Below are positions 51,373 through 60,270 of a stretch of 64,000 nt of DNA, piece after piece. A model generated the notes under the pieces. The model was not told the origin of the DNA. It saw nothing but the letters and a program-made list of their open reading frames with translations, and ran no database searches. This stretch comes from Bacteroidales bacterium. Lineage in GTDB: Bacteria; Bacteroidota; Bacteroidia; Bacteroidales; UBA932. The first letter of the stretch is position 1, and every line of letters starts with the position of its first letter. The position numbers were made by a program, and so were the translations under genes. The stretch lies in assembly GCA_017428945.1 (NCBI GenBank), contig JAFRPW010000001.1, forward strand, positions 1-64,000. Direction: 5' to 3'.

Positions 51373-54036
51373 TTACGAATTCTTCCGGAAGGTGAGCGGA
51401 GAAATGCCAACGGCCTGCTTGAAGCGCATGCTGAAGTAGTTGGGGGAGGAAAAGCCCACTTCTTCGGAGATTTCGGCAACGCTCTTGCGGGTTTCCTTCA
51501 GAAGATGGCATGCGCGGCGGATACGGAGGTCCTCCACGTACTGCGCAACGCCCATTCCGGTAATTGCCTTCACCTTGCTGTACAGGGAGGCCCTGCTCAT
51601 GGCGGCCTCCCTTGCTATATCCGCAACGTTCAGGGTGTTGTCGGACATGTGCTCTTCCACATAGCTGTTCAGCTTCCCTATAAGTTCGGCCTCATCCTGG
51701 CCAAGCGGCGACGGATGGGGCTCAGAAGGGCTTTCCACGGAGGTTTCCACCCAGCGGGAGAGCGTGGTGGCAAGGGCTTTCTGGGAGCGGCGGTTGTACT
51801 GCACCACAGAAGAAACCATCAGGAACACCGCAATGAGAAGGAGGGCCGAATAGAACCACCAGCTGCGGTACCACGGCGGCATTACCACTATCTCCAGCAC
51901 CGGCACCGGGCTGCTCCAGGAGCCGTCCCTTTGCAGATAGGAGGCGTTGATGTGATAGGTGCCGTCCGTGAGGCCCGGGAGCGAAATGACATCTTCATAG
52001 GTTTCCGTGAGGGACGGAGAGCCTGCCCCCGTAACCTCAAAACGGTACATTTCCTTCTGGAAAGGGTCTATTCCCTTGAGGTTGACGCCCACAAGGAGGG
52101 TTCCGTAGTTCCAGGGGATCCTGACGGAGCCGCCGGTGCCGCAATGAATGCGCTCTCCGGAAACGCTGACCTCGTAAAGGCCCAGTTCCAGGGATGGGTT
52201 TTCCCTTGATGCCGCCCGTATGTCTATCCTTACAAAACCGCCGGTGCCGCCAAGGTACACAGCCTGGTCTTCCCATGTGTTGGAGATGCTTGTAGACAGG
52301 ATTTCATTGGCCGGGAAACCGTCGCTTTCATCGATAATCTCTATGCGGGAGCCGCTTTCCATGCTGAAGAGCATGTTGTCCGCGGCTATCCAGAGGCGGC
52401 CGTCCTGCCATGCCTTGAGCTGGGTTACCCGGGAGAACTGGCTGGTTATTACGGGTTCAAGTTTTTCGGCCCCTTTTTTCAAGGAGAAAAGCCCGCGGTT
52501 GGTCCCTACCCAGAAAGTGCCGTTTACGGCAAGCGTGGCACAGTTGATGGTCTGGCCCCCGGAGAACTCATAAATGCGCTCTATGTCAAGTTTCTTGACG
52601 TCTATCCTAAATATTCCGCCATGGGAAAAGGCGTAATAAAAGCCATTGTTGTCCTGGCCGAAAAGGGTCATTTCGGATACGTCCAGCCATTCTTTTCCAA
52701 CGTTGAAACGGGAAAAACGGTTTTGCCGGACATCGTACAGGAAGGTTCTGATGGCAAGGATGAGGATTTTGCCGTCCGGAAGGGCATAGATGTTGGGCGA
52801 ACCGCCGCTGGAGCACTCCTGAGTGTTGGTTTCGGCATTTACAATAAGGAAAGGAGAACGCCGCCCGGTCTTTTTGTCGAAGAGCTGAAGTCCCTGGCTG
52901 TAGACCGACAGTACAAGGCGCCTGTTGTCGAATTCCGTAAGCGAATGCACTTTCACGCCCTCCTGCCCGGGGAAATCCGTTATGGCTGAACTGCCCGGAC
53001 GGAAAAGGGTAACCCCCATGCCGTCCGTCCCTATCCACACATCCCCGTTACCGGCCTTCCAGATGCTGTTTACAACGTTTCCGGAAAGCGGATACTGGCG
53101 GATATCGGTGGCCTTTAAGGAAAACGCCCCGTTTCTCACGGTCCCGGCCCACACCGTTCCGCGGGAATCGTGGTAAAGACAAGTAACTGAGCCTGAGGGA
53201 ATTTCATCAAGCTTACGGATTGTGCCGCGGTCCAGGATGCATATTCCGCCGCCATCTGTTCCCATCCACAGCCTGCCGTCGATTTCCATAAGGGAGAGGA
53301 TGATATCAAAGGAAAGTCCGGAAGTTGAACTCCTGAACTCCCTCACAACCTCCTTCCGCTCAAGGTCCACCTCATGGAGCCCCCTGTTATATATGGCAAG
53401 ATAAAGGTGGGAGTCATAGATGCAGCCGTCCATGATGATGGACTGCTCGAGGCCGGGGACATGCAGCTTTTCCAAAGAATTGTCTTCGGGGGAAAATACC
53501 ATGAGCCCGAGTCCCCTGTCCACTATGAGAAAACGGCCGCCGTCCAGCGGGAATATCCTTACCACAAAGGCGCCATCTATGTGCACGCGCTCCCTTGTAA
53601 ACTCTCCGGTGTCCGGGTCATAGAAATGAAGGCCTTCGGATGTGCCGAAATACACGCTCCCGCCGGCCTCCAGGGCACAGTGGACTATGGTATGCCCTGC
53701 AACCTGCCGGAAGCCGTCTGCGCCGGGCCCTTTTACAAAGAGCCCGTTCTCCGTTCCGGCCCAAAGGTTGTCCCTTGAATCCCGGAAAAGGGAGTAAACA
53801 TAGTCTGTCCCCTCTATGCTTATCCTGTTGCTCCGGTACTTGTTGAGGCCGAACCTTGTGCCTATCCAAACCGCACCCTGGTTGTCTGAAATGATGGAAG
53901 TGACGCTTGGCTGCGAAAGGCCCTCCTTGATGTCTACGCGCTTGCAGTAGAAGCTGTCGGCCATGGCGGCAGACGGGACAAGAAAAAGGGACAAGGCCAG
54001 GATTCTCAGTTTTTTACATACGATTTGGACACCCAT
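51373..54036 (-). CDS. Membrane AraC-type regulator with HTCS sensor but no phosphorelay domains
   Basis: An 887-residue protein. The signal peptide (about 1-27) leads to a Reg_prop double propeller (about 30-625; GAVWIGTRFGLNKYR, RLWMGTDGGGICI) and a Y_Y_Y domain (about 640-720), then a single membrane segment (FYSALLLIAVFLMVSSVVQY). Only about 50 residues later comes an AraC-type HTH domain (SRASLYSKVKAITGMGVAQY, VGFSSPNYFSMRFKQ). HisKA, HATPase and receiver domains are all absent. The sensor half is clearly homologous to that of the regulator at 31356. I start at MGVQIVCKK (54036). It is divergent from SusC copy 3 and probably controls it by direct ligand-induced dimerisation. Confidence 0.9.
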   Translation of the reverse strand: MGVQIVCKKLRILALSLFLVPSAAMADSFYCKRVDIKEGLSQPSVTSIISDNQGAVWIGTRFGLNKYRSNRISIEGTDYVYSLFRDSRDNLWAGTENGLFVKGPGADGFRQVAGHTIVHCALEAGGSVYFGTSEGLHFYDPDTGEFTRERVHIDGAFVVRIFPLDGGRFLIVDRGLGLMVFSPEDNSLEKLHVPGLEQSIIMDGCIYDSHLYLAIYNRGLHEVDLERKEVVREFRSSTSGLSFDIILSLMEIDGRLWMGTDGGGICILDRGTIRKLDEIPSGSVTCLYHDSRGTVWAGTVRNGAFSLKATDIRQYPLSGNVVNSIWKAGNGDVWIGTDGMGVTLFRPGSSAITDFPGQEGVKVHSLTEFDNRRLVLSVYSQGLQLFDKKTGRRSPFLIVNAETNTQECSSGGSPNIYALPDGKILILAIRTFLYDVRQNRFSRFNVGKEWLDVSEMTLFGQDNNGFYYAFSHGGIFRIDVKKLDIERIYEFSGGQTINCATLAVNGTFWVGTNRGLFSLKKGAEKLEPVITSQFSRVTQLKAWQDGRLWIAADNMLFSMESGSRIEIIDESDGFPANEILSTSISNTWEDQAVYLGGTGGFVRIDIRAASRENPSLELGLYEVSVSGERIHCGTGGSVRIPWNYGTLLVGVNLKGIDPFQKEMYRFEVTGAGSPSLTETYEDVISLPGLTDGTYHINASYLQRDGSWSSPVPVLEIVVMPPWYRSWWFYSALLLIAVFLMVSSVVQYNRRSQKALATTLSRWVETSVESPSEPHPSPLGQDEAELIGKLNSYVEEHMSDNTLNVADIAREAAMSRASLYSKVKAITGMGVAQYVEDLRIRRACHLLKETRKSVAEISEEVGFSSPNYFSMRFKQAVGISPLTFRKNS

Positions 54037-54052
54037 AAAGTATAATTTTAGA

Positions 54053-54060
54053 CAAAAGTA
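54053..54060 (-). promoter_or_regulatory. -7 box of the one-component regulator
   Basis: TACTTTTG on the minus strand, 16 bases before the ATG at 54036, matches TAnnTTTG. The gap to the divergent SusC gene is only about 100 bases, and no clear SusC promoter was found in it. Confidence 0.45.
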
Positions 54061-54137
54061 TACTTTTTTCAGCAAAAATCATTACCGGCTATGCTTTTAT
54101 TTGTGCAATTTTGCAAAAGACGATAACCAATTGCTTT

Positions 54138-57100
54138 ATGCGCAATCTCATTTTAAGACTAACTCTCCTCCTGGCGGCGGTGGCGGTGTCATTTTCGGCA
54201 TACGCCCAGCAAACCGTAAAAGGCGTTGTCCAGGACGAAAACGGTGCTCCCGTGGCCGGAGCCTTCATCCTTATTCAAGGTACAACCGCAGGTGTGACCT
54301 CCGACAACAACGGACTTTTTGAAATCAAGGCATCCAAGGGCCAGACCCTTGAGGTCTCCTGCCTTGGAATGGTGACGGAAACCGTTACTGTCACCGGCCC
54401 TTCCGTAGCGGTGCACATGCAGACAGACGCCGAAATCCTGGAAGACGTTGTGGTGGTAGGTTACGGCGTAACCCGCAAGCGTGACCTTGCCGGAAGCGTC
54501 TCCTCCATCAAGGCCGACGAAGTGAAGGCCGGCGTCATCACCAACACCGCAGACCTCCTGAGAGGCCGTGCGGCCGGTGTCGCGGTAAGGCAGACCTCCT
54601 TCGAACCCGGCGGCGGCATCAACATCCGCGTGAGAGGTTCGTCATCTATTTCGGCCAGCAATGACCCTTTATATGTAGTGGACGGAGTCCAGAGCAACGT
54701 GGGCAACCAGGTGAGCCCGGAGGACATCGAGAGCATTGAAATCCTCAAGGACGCCGCCGCAACGGCAATTTACGGTGCGCGCGGCGCCAACGGCGTTATC
54801 CTCATAACCACAAAGCAGGGTGCCGCAGGGCGTTTTTCCGTGGATTATTCCTACAATCTGTCGGCAAAGGTGCTGCGCAATCCCTGGAAGCTCATGAATG
54901 CCGAAGACAAGATCAACTTTGACATGGATGTATGGCGGCAAAACGGCAGCGCCGGTGACCCTCCGTACACAGAGGAACAGCAGGCCTTCAAGGGCGCTGG
55001 CACGGACTGGATCAAGCAGATGACCCGCACCGCCCTCACCCAGACGCACGCCGTGAACGTTCAGGGCGGCAACGACAAGGTAAGGGCCGCCGCAAGCTTT
55101 GTGAACACCAGTGACAAGGGCCTTGTGATGAACTCCGACTTCGGCCGCACCAGCGCCCGCATCAACGCGGACTTCACCCCCACAAACTGGCTCAGGATGG
55201 GAATAAACGCCTATCTGGCCGCCACAAAGCGCACCTACTTCAGCACCGGCACGGCAAGCTCCACCTCCAACGTCATCTACTGGATGTTCCTTGCAAATCC
55301 CCTCAACACCATAGAGGGCAAGGACGTGTTCGGCCGTGACGCCCGCGTGGAAAAGGTTTACTATGAAACCATGTACCAGGACTACAACGTAAACGTGAAC
55401 AACAACTACGTTACGCTGTATGCCGAAGTAGACCCCTTCCCCTTCCTGAAGGCCCGCGTGCAGTACTCCACAAGCCGTGAAAACGACAAGTACCAAAGTT
55501 ACTTCGACCGCAACACCTCCGTGGGAGCCTCCTACAACGGACAGGCGACCGTAGAGCAGGAAGACGTTCACTACCAGCAGCTTGAGGGCATCCTCACCTT
55601 CCACAAGAAGTTCGGCTCGGCCCACGACGTAAAGGTGATAGGCGGCGCCAGCTGGATAAGCAACGTGTACAACTACTCCGGAATCGGCGCCCACGACTTC
55701 ACAACGGACGTGTTCTCATATAATAACATGGGAGCCGCCAACGTAATGGACTGGATTGCCACGGCAAAGACGGAAAAGACCAACATCTCCTTCTTCGGCA
55801 GGGCCGAATATGTGCTCCTTGACAAGTACATCTTCAACGCCAGCGTGCGTTTTGACGGCGCCTCCAACTTCGGCGAAGGCAGCAAGTGGGGCATCTTCCC
55901 CGCCGGTTCCTTTGCATGGCAGATTGGCGACGAACCCTTCATGGAGTTCACAAAGCCCCTTTTCAACTCCATCAAGCTGCGCGCCAGTTACGGCCGCACC
56001 GGTAACGACGGCATAGGCACATACAAATCCCTGCGCACATTCGCCTTCCAGGACATCTACCTTGGCGGCAACAGCATTGTGAAGGGCATGCACCCCAACA
56101 ACGCCGGAAACGACCTTCTGCACTGGGAGACCACTTCCCAGCTGGACTTCGGCCTGGATGCCGCCCTGCTTGACAATAAACTGGAAATCAACTTCGACTG
56201 GTACGACAAGGTTACAACGGACCTCCTCTCGGATGTCAACATTTCCATGACCACGGTGGGCCTCCAGACCCAGAAGGGCAACAACGGCGCCATCCGCAAC
56301 CGCGGCGTTGAGCTGTTTGCGAAATACCACGTGTTTGACACCCGTGACTTCTCCTGGCAGACCACCCTCAACATGGCCCACAACCGCAACACCGTGATTT
56401 CAATTGAGACTCCTACCTATTATACGGTGCGCCCTCACGGCAGCTACGACTACGTGCAGTACGCCATGGTGAAGGAAGGGGAGCCCCTCTCCACAATCTT
56501 CGGCTATGAGTGGGATGGAATTATCCAGTCAGGTGAAACTTACGCCCCTCAGCCCAAGTCCACGGAGGGCGAGCCTAAATTCGTGGACCTCAACAAGGAC
56601 GGCGTCATCACCGACGAAGACCGCCACTCCCTTGGACACGGAGAGCCAGATTTTGTGCTTGGCTGGGGCAACACCATCCGCTGGAAGGACTTTGACTTCA
56701 CCATCTTCTTCGACGCCGCAATTGGCGGCTCCATGCTCAACATTTCCCGCGTCCTGCTGCAGGACAACAACCGCCTCAAGGAATGCGCCGACCGCTGGAC
56801 CAAGACCAACCCCTCTACAAGGATCATTGCCGGAACATGGCAGCGTGAGGGCGGTCCCCAGTACGGCAGTTTTGTGAACTCCAGCTATGTGGAGGACGCC
56901 AGCTACCTGCGCCTCAGCAATATTGAAGTGGGTTACACCCTTCCGCTCAAAGACTGGGGCGTGACCTTCATAAAGGGCGCTCGCTTATTTGTGGGCGCAA
57001 ACCGCCTCCTTACCCTTACCAAGTACAGCGGCTTTGACCCGGAGGTTTCCACCAACGGCGCCAGCGCCGTCACGCAGGGCCTGGATTTCAACACCTATCC

Positions 57101-57143
57101 GGCTTACAGGCAGGTTAACGCAGGTGTGAAAGTAACCTTCTAA
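54138..57143 (+). CDS. SusC/RagA transporter, copy 3
   Basis: A 1001-residue outer-membrane transporter. The signal peptide ends at AYAQ. The carboxypeptidase-D-like domain is about 22-100 (VKGVVQDENGAPVAGAFILI, then FEIKASKGQTLEVSCLGM) and a TonB-box-like EDVVVVGYGV follows. The plug has IRVRGSSSISASNDPLYVVD and AIYGARGANGVILITTKQG. The barrel ends QVNAGVKVTF. I start at ATG 54138; the open frame continues upstream to a TTG at 54111. The SusD gene follows at 12 bases. It heads the second glycan operon, divergent from the regulator at 51373. Confidence 0.95.
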   Translation: MRNLILRLTLLLAAVAVSFSAYAQQTVKGVVQDENGAPVAGAFILIQGTTAGVTSDNNGLFEIKASKGQTLEVSCLGMVTETVTVTGPSVAVHMQTDAEILEDVVVVGYGVTRKRDLAGSVSSIKADEVKAGVITNTADLLRGRAAGVAVRQTSFEPGGGINIRVRGSSSISASNDPLYVVDGVQSNVGNQVSPEDIESIEILKDAAATAIYGARGANGVILITTKQGAAGRFSVDYSYNLSAKVLRNPWKLMNAEDKINFDMDVWRQNGSAGDPPYTEEQQAFKGAGTDWIKQMTRTALTQTHAVNVQGGNDKVRAAASFVNTSDKGLVMNSDFGRTSARINADFTPTNWLRMGINAYLAATKRTYFSTGTASSTSNVIYWMFLANPLNTIEGKDVFGRDARVEKVYYETMYQDYNVNVNNNYVTLYAEVDPFPFLKARVQYSTSRENDKYQSYFDRNTSVGASYNGQATVEQEDVHYQQLEGILTFHKKFGSAHDVKVIGGASWISNVYNYSGIGAHDFTTDVFSYNNMGAANVMDWIATAKTEKTNISFFGRAEYVLLDKYIFNASVRFDGASNFGEGSKWGIFPAGSFAWQIGDEPFMEFTKPLFNSIKLRASYGRTGNDGIGTYKSLRTFAFQDIYLGGNSIVKGMHPNNAGNDLLHWETTSQLDFGLDAALLDNKLEINFDWYDKVTTDLLSDVNISMTTVGLQTQKGNNGAIRNRGVELFAKYHVFDTRDFSWQTTLNMAHNRNTVISIETPTYYTVRPHGSYDYVQYAMVKEGEPLSTIFGYEWDGIIQSGETYAPQPKSTEGEPKFVDLNKDGVITDEDRHSLGHGEPDFVLGWGNTIRWKDFDFTIFFDAAIGGSMLNISRVLLQDNNRLKECADRWTKTNPSTRIIAGTWQREGGPQYGSFVNSSYVEDASYLRLSNIEVGYTLPLKDWGVTFIKGARLFVGANRLLTLTKYSGFDPEVSTNGASAVTQGLDFNTYPAYRQVNAGVKVTF

Positions 57144-57155
57144 AAGAAAGCAGCC

Positions 57156-58820
57156 ATGAAAAAACTCATATACATTTCTCTATTGCTTCTTGCCGCCGTT
57201 TCTTGCCAGAAACAGCTCAAGGAGGTTGTGTACTCCAACCTGACCGACGAAAACGCATTTACCACCGCCGAAAATGCCCAGGCGGCGGTGAACAGCCTCT
57301 ACTCCTCCCTCCACCTCACCTACAGGGAGCCAATGTTCTACATCAACGACATCTCCACGGACGGCGGATATAAAGGAGACAGTTACTTCGAGTCCATGAA
57401 CGACGTTGCCATTTACAACGACAACCGTATCCTAGTGGCTTGGAACGGCTTTTTTGAGATTGTCACCCGCGCCAACATCGTGATAGACCAGGTGCCGGAA
57501 ATGGCCGACAACCTGTTTGCCGGCGGCGTAACAAAGGAACAGCTTCTTGGAGAGGCCTACTTCATGAGGGCCTTTGCCTACTACAACCTCACGGACGTAT
57601 TCTTCCAGGTGCCGCTTGTCACCTCCAGCAAGATAGACCCCACCGCAAGGGAGCCCTATGCGCCCCTAGCAAAGATAGAGACGCTCATTGAGAACGACCT
57701 TTTCAACGCCTGCGACTACCTACCCAAGTCCTATGCCTCCAACAAGGACGCCGGCCGTCCCTCCTACGGCGCCGCCCACGGTTATCTGGCACGCCTTTAC
57801 ATGAGGCAGGCAGGCCGTGCACGCCAGAATGCCGAGGACGCATCCGGCCTTTGGAAAGACGCCCTCAACGAGGTTAACAAGGTTCTTGCCCTGGAAGGCA
57901 GCGTGTACTCCCTCCAGCCCACGGTATGGAATGTGTTCGACCCCACCTCCGAGGCCGGCATCTACAACAACGAGCTCATATTTGCAATCAGGGCCAGCGG
58001 CAACGACCTCCCTTCCGGCTCTTGGGACCTCGGCCTCCAGTTTACCGGATGGAACTACGACATGGGCTGGGGCAACATGTACCAGCCCCTGGAGATGACC
58101 TGGCAGTTTGACCCCGCAGACGAGCGCCTTACCGTGCTGCAGGTAACTGAGTATGAGGACGTTTACTCCCCCGACGAGACCTATTACAGGGCTCCTTCCA
58201 ACCTTGCCGAAACCGGCGCGGTGAACAAGAACCACACGGTAAACGGCAAAACCTATGTGCTCATGAACGAGCTTGCCGAAACTTACACCCAGAAGTACAA
58301 GTTCCTCAACACTTGGAAGTACATCTACGACACTCCCAACAACCTCCCGCTCATGCGCCTTTCGGACATGATCCTTTGCAAGGCCGAAATCCTCAACGAG
58401 ATAAGCGGCCCCACCCAGGAGGCCATAGACCTCATAAACAGGGTGCGCGACCGTGCCTTCCAGGACAGCGCCCACGGGCTTTCCCTGGCCTCCTATGCCG
58501 GCAAGGAGGACCTCCGCAGCGCAATCTGCGACGAACGCCTGTTTGAGCTTAACATGGAGTGCCAGCGCCGCCCGGACCTCATCCGGATGGGCCTCTGGAA
58601 AGACCGCATGACAAAGTACATCAACACCATAAAGCAGCGTTATGTTCAAAAAGCCGCCAACGAAGGCCAGGAAGCCGGCTACTATGACCCGGCATGGGCT
58701 GCATACCCGGATGTTGCAACCCTCACCGACGACGACATCCGCCGCTACATGCCCGTCCCTTACCGCGAGGTTACCCTCAACCCCTCGCTGAAGGACGCCA
58801 GGACGCTGAAAACCGAATAA
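57156..58820 (+). CDS. SusD/RagB lipoprotein, copy 3
   Basis: A 554-residue lipoprotein (lipobox AAVSCQK). Typical SusD blocks are LTDENAFTTAENAQAAVNSL at the N-terminus, LGEAYFMRAFAYYNLTDVFF in the core and ICDERLFELNMECQRRPDLI near the end. It pairs with SusC copy 3. Six bases separate it from the tandem GH16-like lipoprotein, so these are co-transcribed. Confidence 0.95.
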   Translation: MKKLIYISLLLLAAVSCQKQLKEVVYSNLTDENAFTTAENAQAAVNSLYSSLHLTYREPMFYINDISTDGGYKGDSYFESMNDVAIYNDNRILVAWNGFFEIVTRANIVIDQVPEMADNLFAGGVTKEQLLGEAYFMRAFAYYNLTDVFFQVPLVTSSKIDPTAREPYAPLAKIETLIENDLFNACDYLPKSYASNKDAGRPSYGAAHGYLARLYMRQAGRARQNAEDASGLWKDALNEVNKVLALEGSVYSLQPTVWNVFDPTSEAGIYNNELIFAIRASGNDLPSGSWDLGLQFTGWNYDMGWGNMYQPLEMTWQFDPADERLTVLQVTEYEDVYSPDETYYRAPSNLAETGAVNKNHTVNGKTYVLMNELAETYTQKYKFLNTWKYIYDTPNNLPLMRLSDMILCKAEILNEISGPTQEAIDLINRVRDRAFQDSAHGLSLASYAGKEDLRSAICDERLFELNMECQRRPDLIRMGLWKDRMTKYINTIKQRYVQKAANEGQEAGYYDPAWAAYPDVATLTDDDIRRYMPVPYREVTLNPSLKDARTLKTE

Positions 58821-58826
58821 ACCGCT

Positions 58827-60245
58827 ATGAAAAGAATCCTTTTCCTTCTTGCCGCTGCGGCCATAATGTCCTGCTGTGCCTGTCAGTCAAAGACAGACAC
58901 GGAAACTCCGGACAACGGCCAAAAGAAAGAAAACATTGTGTATGTAAAGGACGGGTGGCCCTCCGTCACCTGGAACTTTGACAATGCCGAAGGCTGGGAA
59001 TACACCCACCAGGACGACGCCCCCAAGGAGCAGTACAGCATTGAGGGCGGCATACTGAAGCTCTGGACCAGGGCCGGCTCCACGGACCGCTCAAAGCTGA
59101 GGACCCTCAAGGACAACTTCGGCGAGGGCCTTTACACGTGGAAAATCCAGATTCCCTCCATTGCTCCCGGAGAGCAGGCCAGCATTGCGGGCTTTATCTA
59201 CCAGGACGATGCCCATGAACTTGACTTTGAGATTGGCTACGGCACTGCCGAAACCCGCGAAAAATGCGGAGCCAAGGATGGCCAGATGGTGGCCTGCATG
59301 ACCAACCAGGGCTTCCCCTTCATCTCTGAATATACGCCCGTCGATCCGGGCTGGCACGAGTTTGCAATCAGCCTCCTGGAGGAGGACGGCAAGTACACCG
59401 CCCGCTGGATCATTGACGGGAAACTGAGTCAGACCCAGAAACTTATGTTCGGCCCGGAGACTGAATTCAAGGTTTACTGCAGCGTGGAGAACCTCCGTTT
59501 CATGGGAGACCACGTGCCCGAATATGACAATTCGGCCCTCTTTGACTGGGTTTCCTTTACGGGCCCCAATGCCGACAAAGAGCCCGAGACTCCTCCCGTG
59601 GTGGACCCTCCGGCACCGGAAGGAAAGGTTGTCCGCTGGGATTTTGACACTGTTGACGGATGGTACTACTACACCCATAACCCCGGTCCCGTGGAATACT
59701 ATTCCATCAAGGACGGCTTGCTCTCCATTACCACCAAGGGCAACACCATGGACCGCAACAAGCTCCAGAGCAACGACCGCTTTGGAAAGGGAGTCTATAC
59801 CTGGAGGCTGTATGTTCCCGAGATTGAAAAACAGGCCCAGGTTAGCGTAGGGGCGTTCATTTACCAGAACGACGAACACGAGCTTGACTTTGAGATTGGC
59901 TACGGAAAGGCCTATGCACGTGAAAGCTGCAGCGCAGCCGAAGACGAGCTTGTGGCCTGCCTTACTAACCAGCATAACCCCCATAACTCCACCTATGTGC
60001 CCATCAAGCCCGGCTGGCACGTGGTTGCGATAAGGATGGACGTTGACGCCACCAACTACTACAAGGCATCCTGGGTGATAGACGGGGAAACCGTGAAAAC
60101 GCTTCCGCTGAACTTCGGCCCGGACAAATACTCCCGCTTCCTGGTTGCCTGCAGCGTAGAGAACCTTACTTTCCTGGGAGACCACCAGCCCACCCGTGAC
60201 CACACCGCCCTGTTTGACTGGGTAACAGTGGAAATACCTGAATAA
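58827..60245 (+). CDS. Lipoprotein with two GH16-like domains in tandem
   Basis: A 472-residue lipoprotein (lipobox region SCCACQ). Two homologous concanavalin-like domains of about 220 residues each are joined by a proline-rich linker (PETPPVVDPPAPEG). Each carries HELDFEIGYG (near residues 130 and 351), which fits the E-x-D-x-E pattern of GH16 enzymes. Each also has a GxYTW strand (GLYTWKIQIP, GVYTWRLYVP) and a C-terminal FDWV. It sits in the SusE/F position of the operon. It may be a double-headed surface glycanase or a glycan-binding protein derived from one. The E-L-D-F-E motif suggests catalysis is possible. Confidence 0.8.
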   Translation: MKRILFLLAAAAIMSCCACQSKTDTETPDNGQKKENIVYVKDGWPSVTWNFDNAEGWEYTHQDDAPKEQYSIEGGILKLWTRAGSTDRSKLRTLKDNFGEGLYTWKIQIPSIAPGEQASIAGFIYQDDAHELDFEIGYGTAETREKCGAKDGQMVACMTNQGFPFISEYTPVDPGWHEFAISLLEEDGKYTARWIIDGKLSQTQKLMFGPETEFKVYCSVENLRFMGDHVPEYDNSALFDWVSFTGPNADKEPETPPVVDPPAPEGKVVRWDFDTVDGWYYYTHNPGPVEYYSIKDGLLSITTKGNTMDRNKLQSNDRFGKGVYTWRLYVPEIEKQAQVSVGAFIYQNDEHELDFEIGYGKAYARESCSAAEDELVACLTNQHNPHNSTYVPIKPGWHVVAIRMDVDATNYYKASWVIDGETVKTLPLNFGPDKYSRFLVACSVENLTFLGDHQPTRDHTALFDWVTVEIPE

Positions 60246-60270
60246 TAAACCATTAACCAATAATTTGCAT

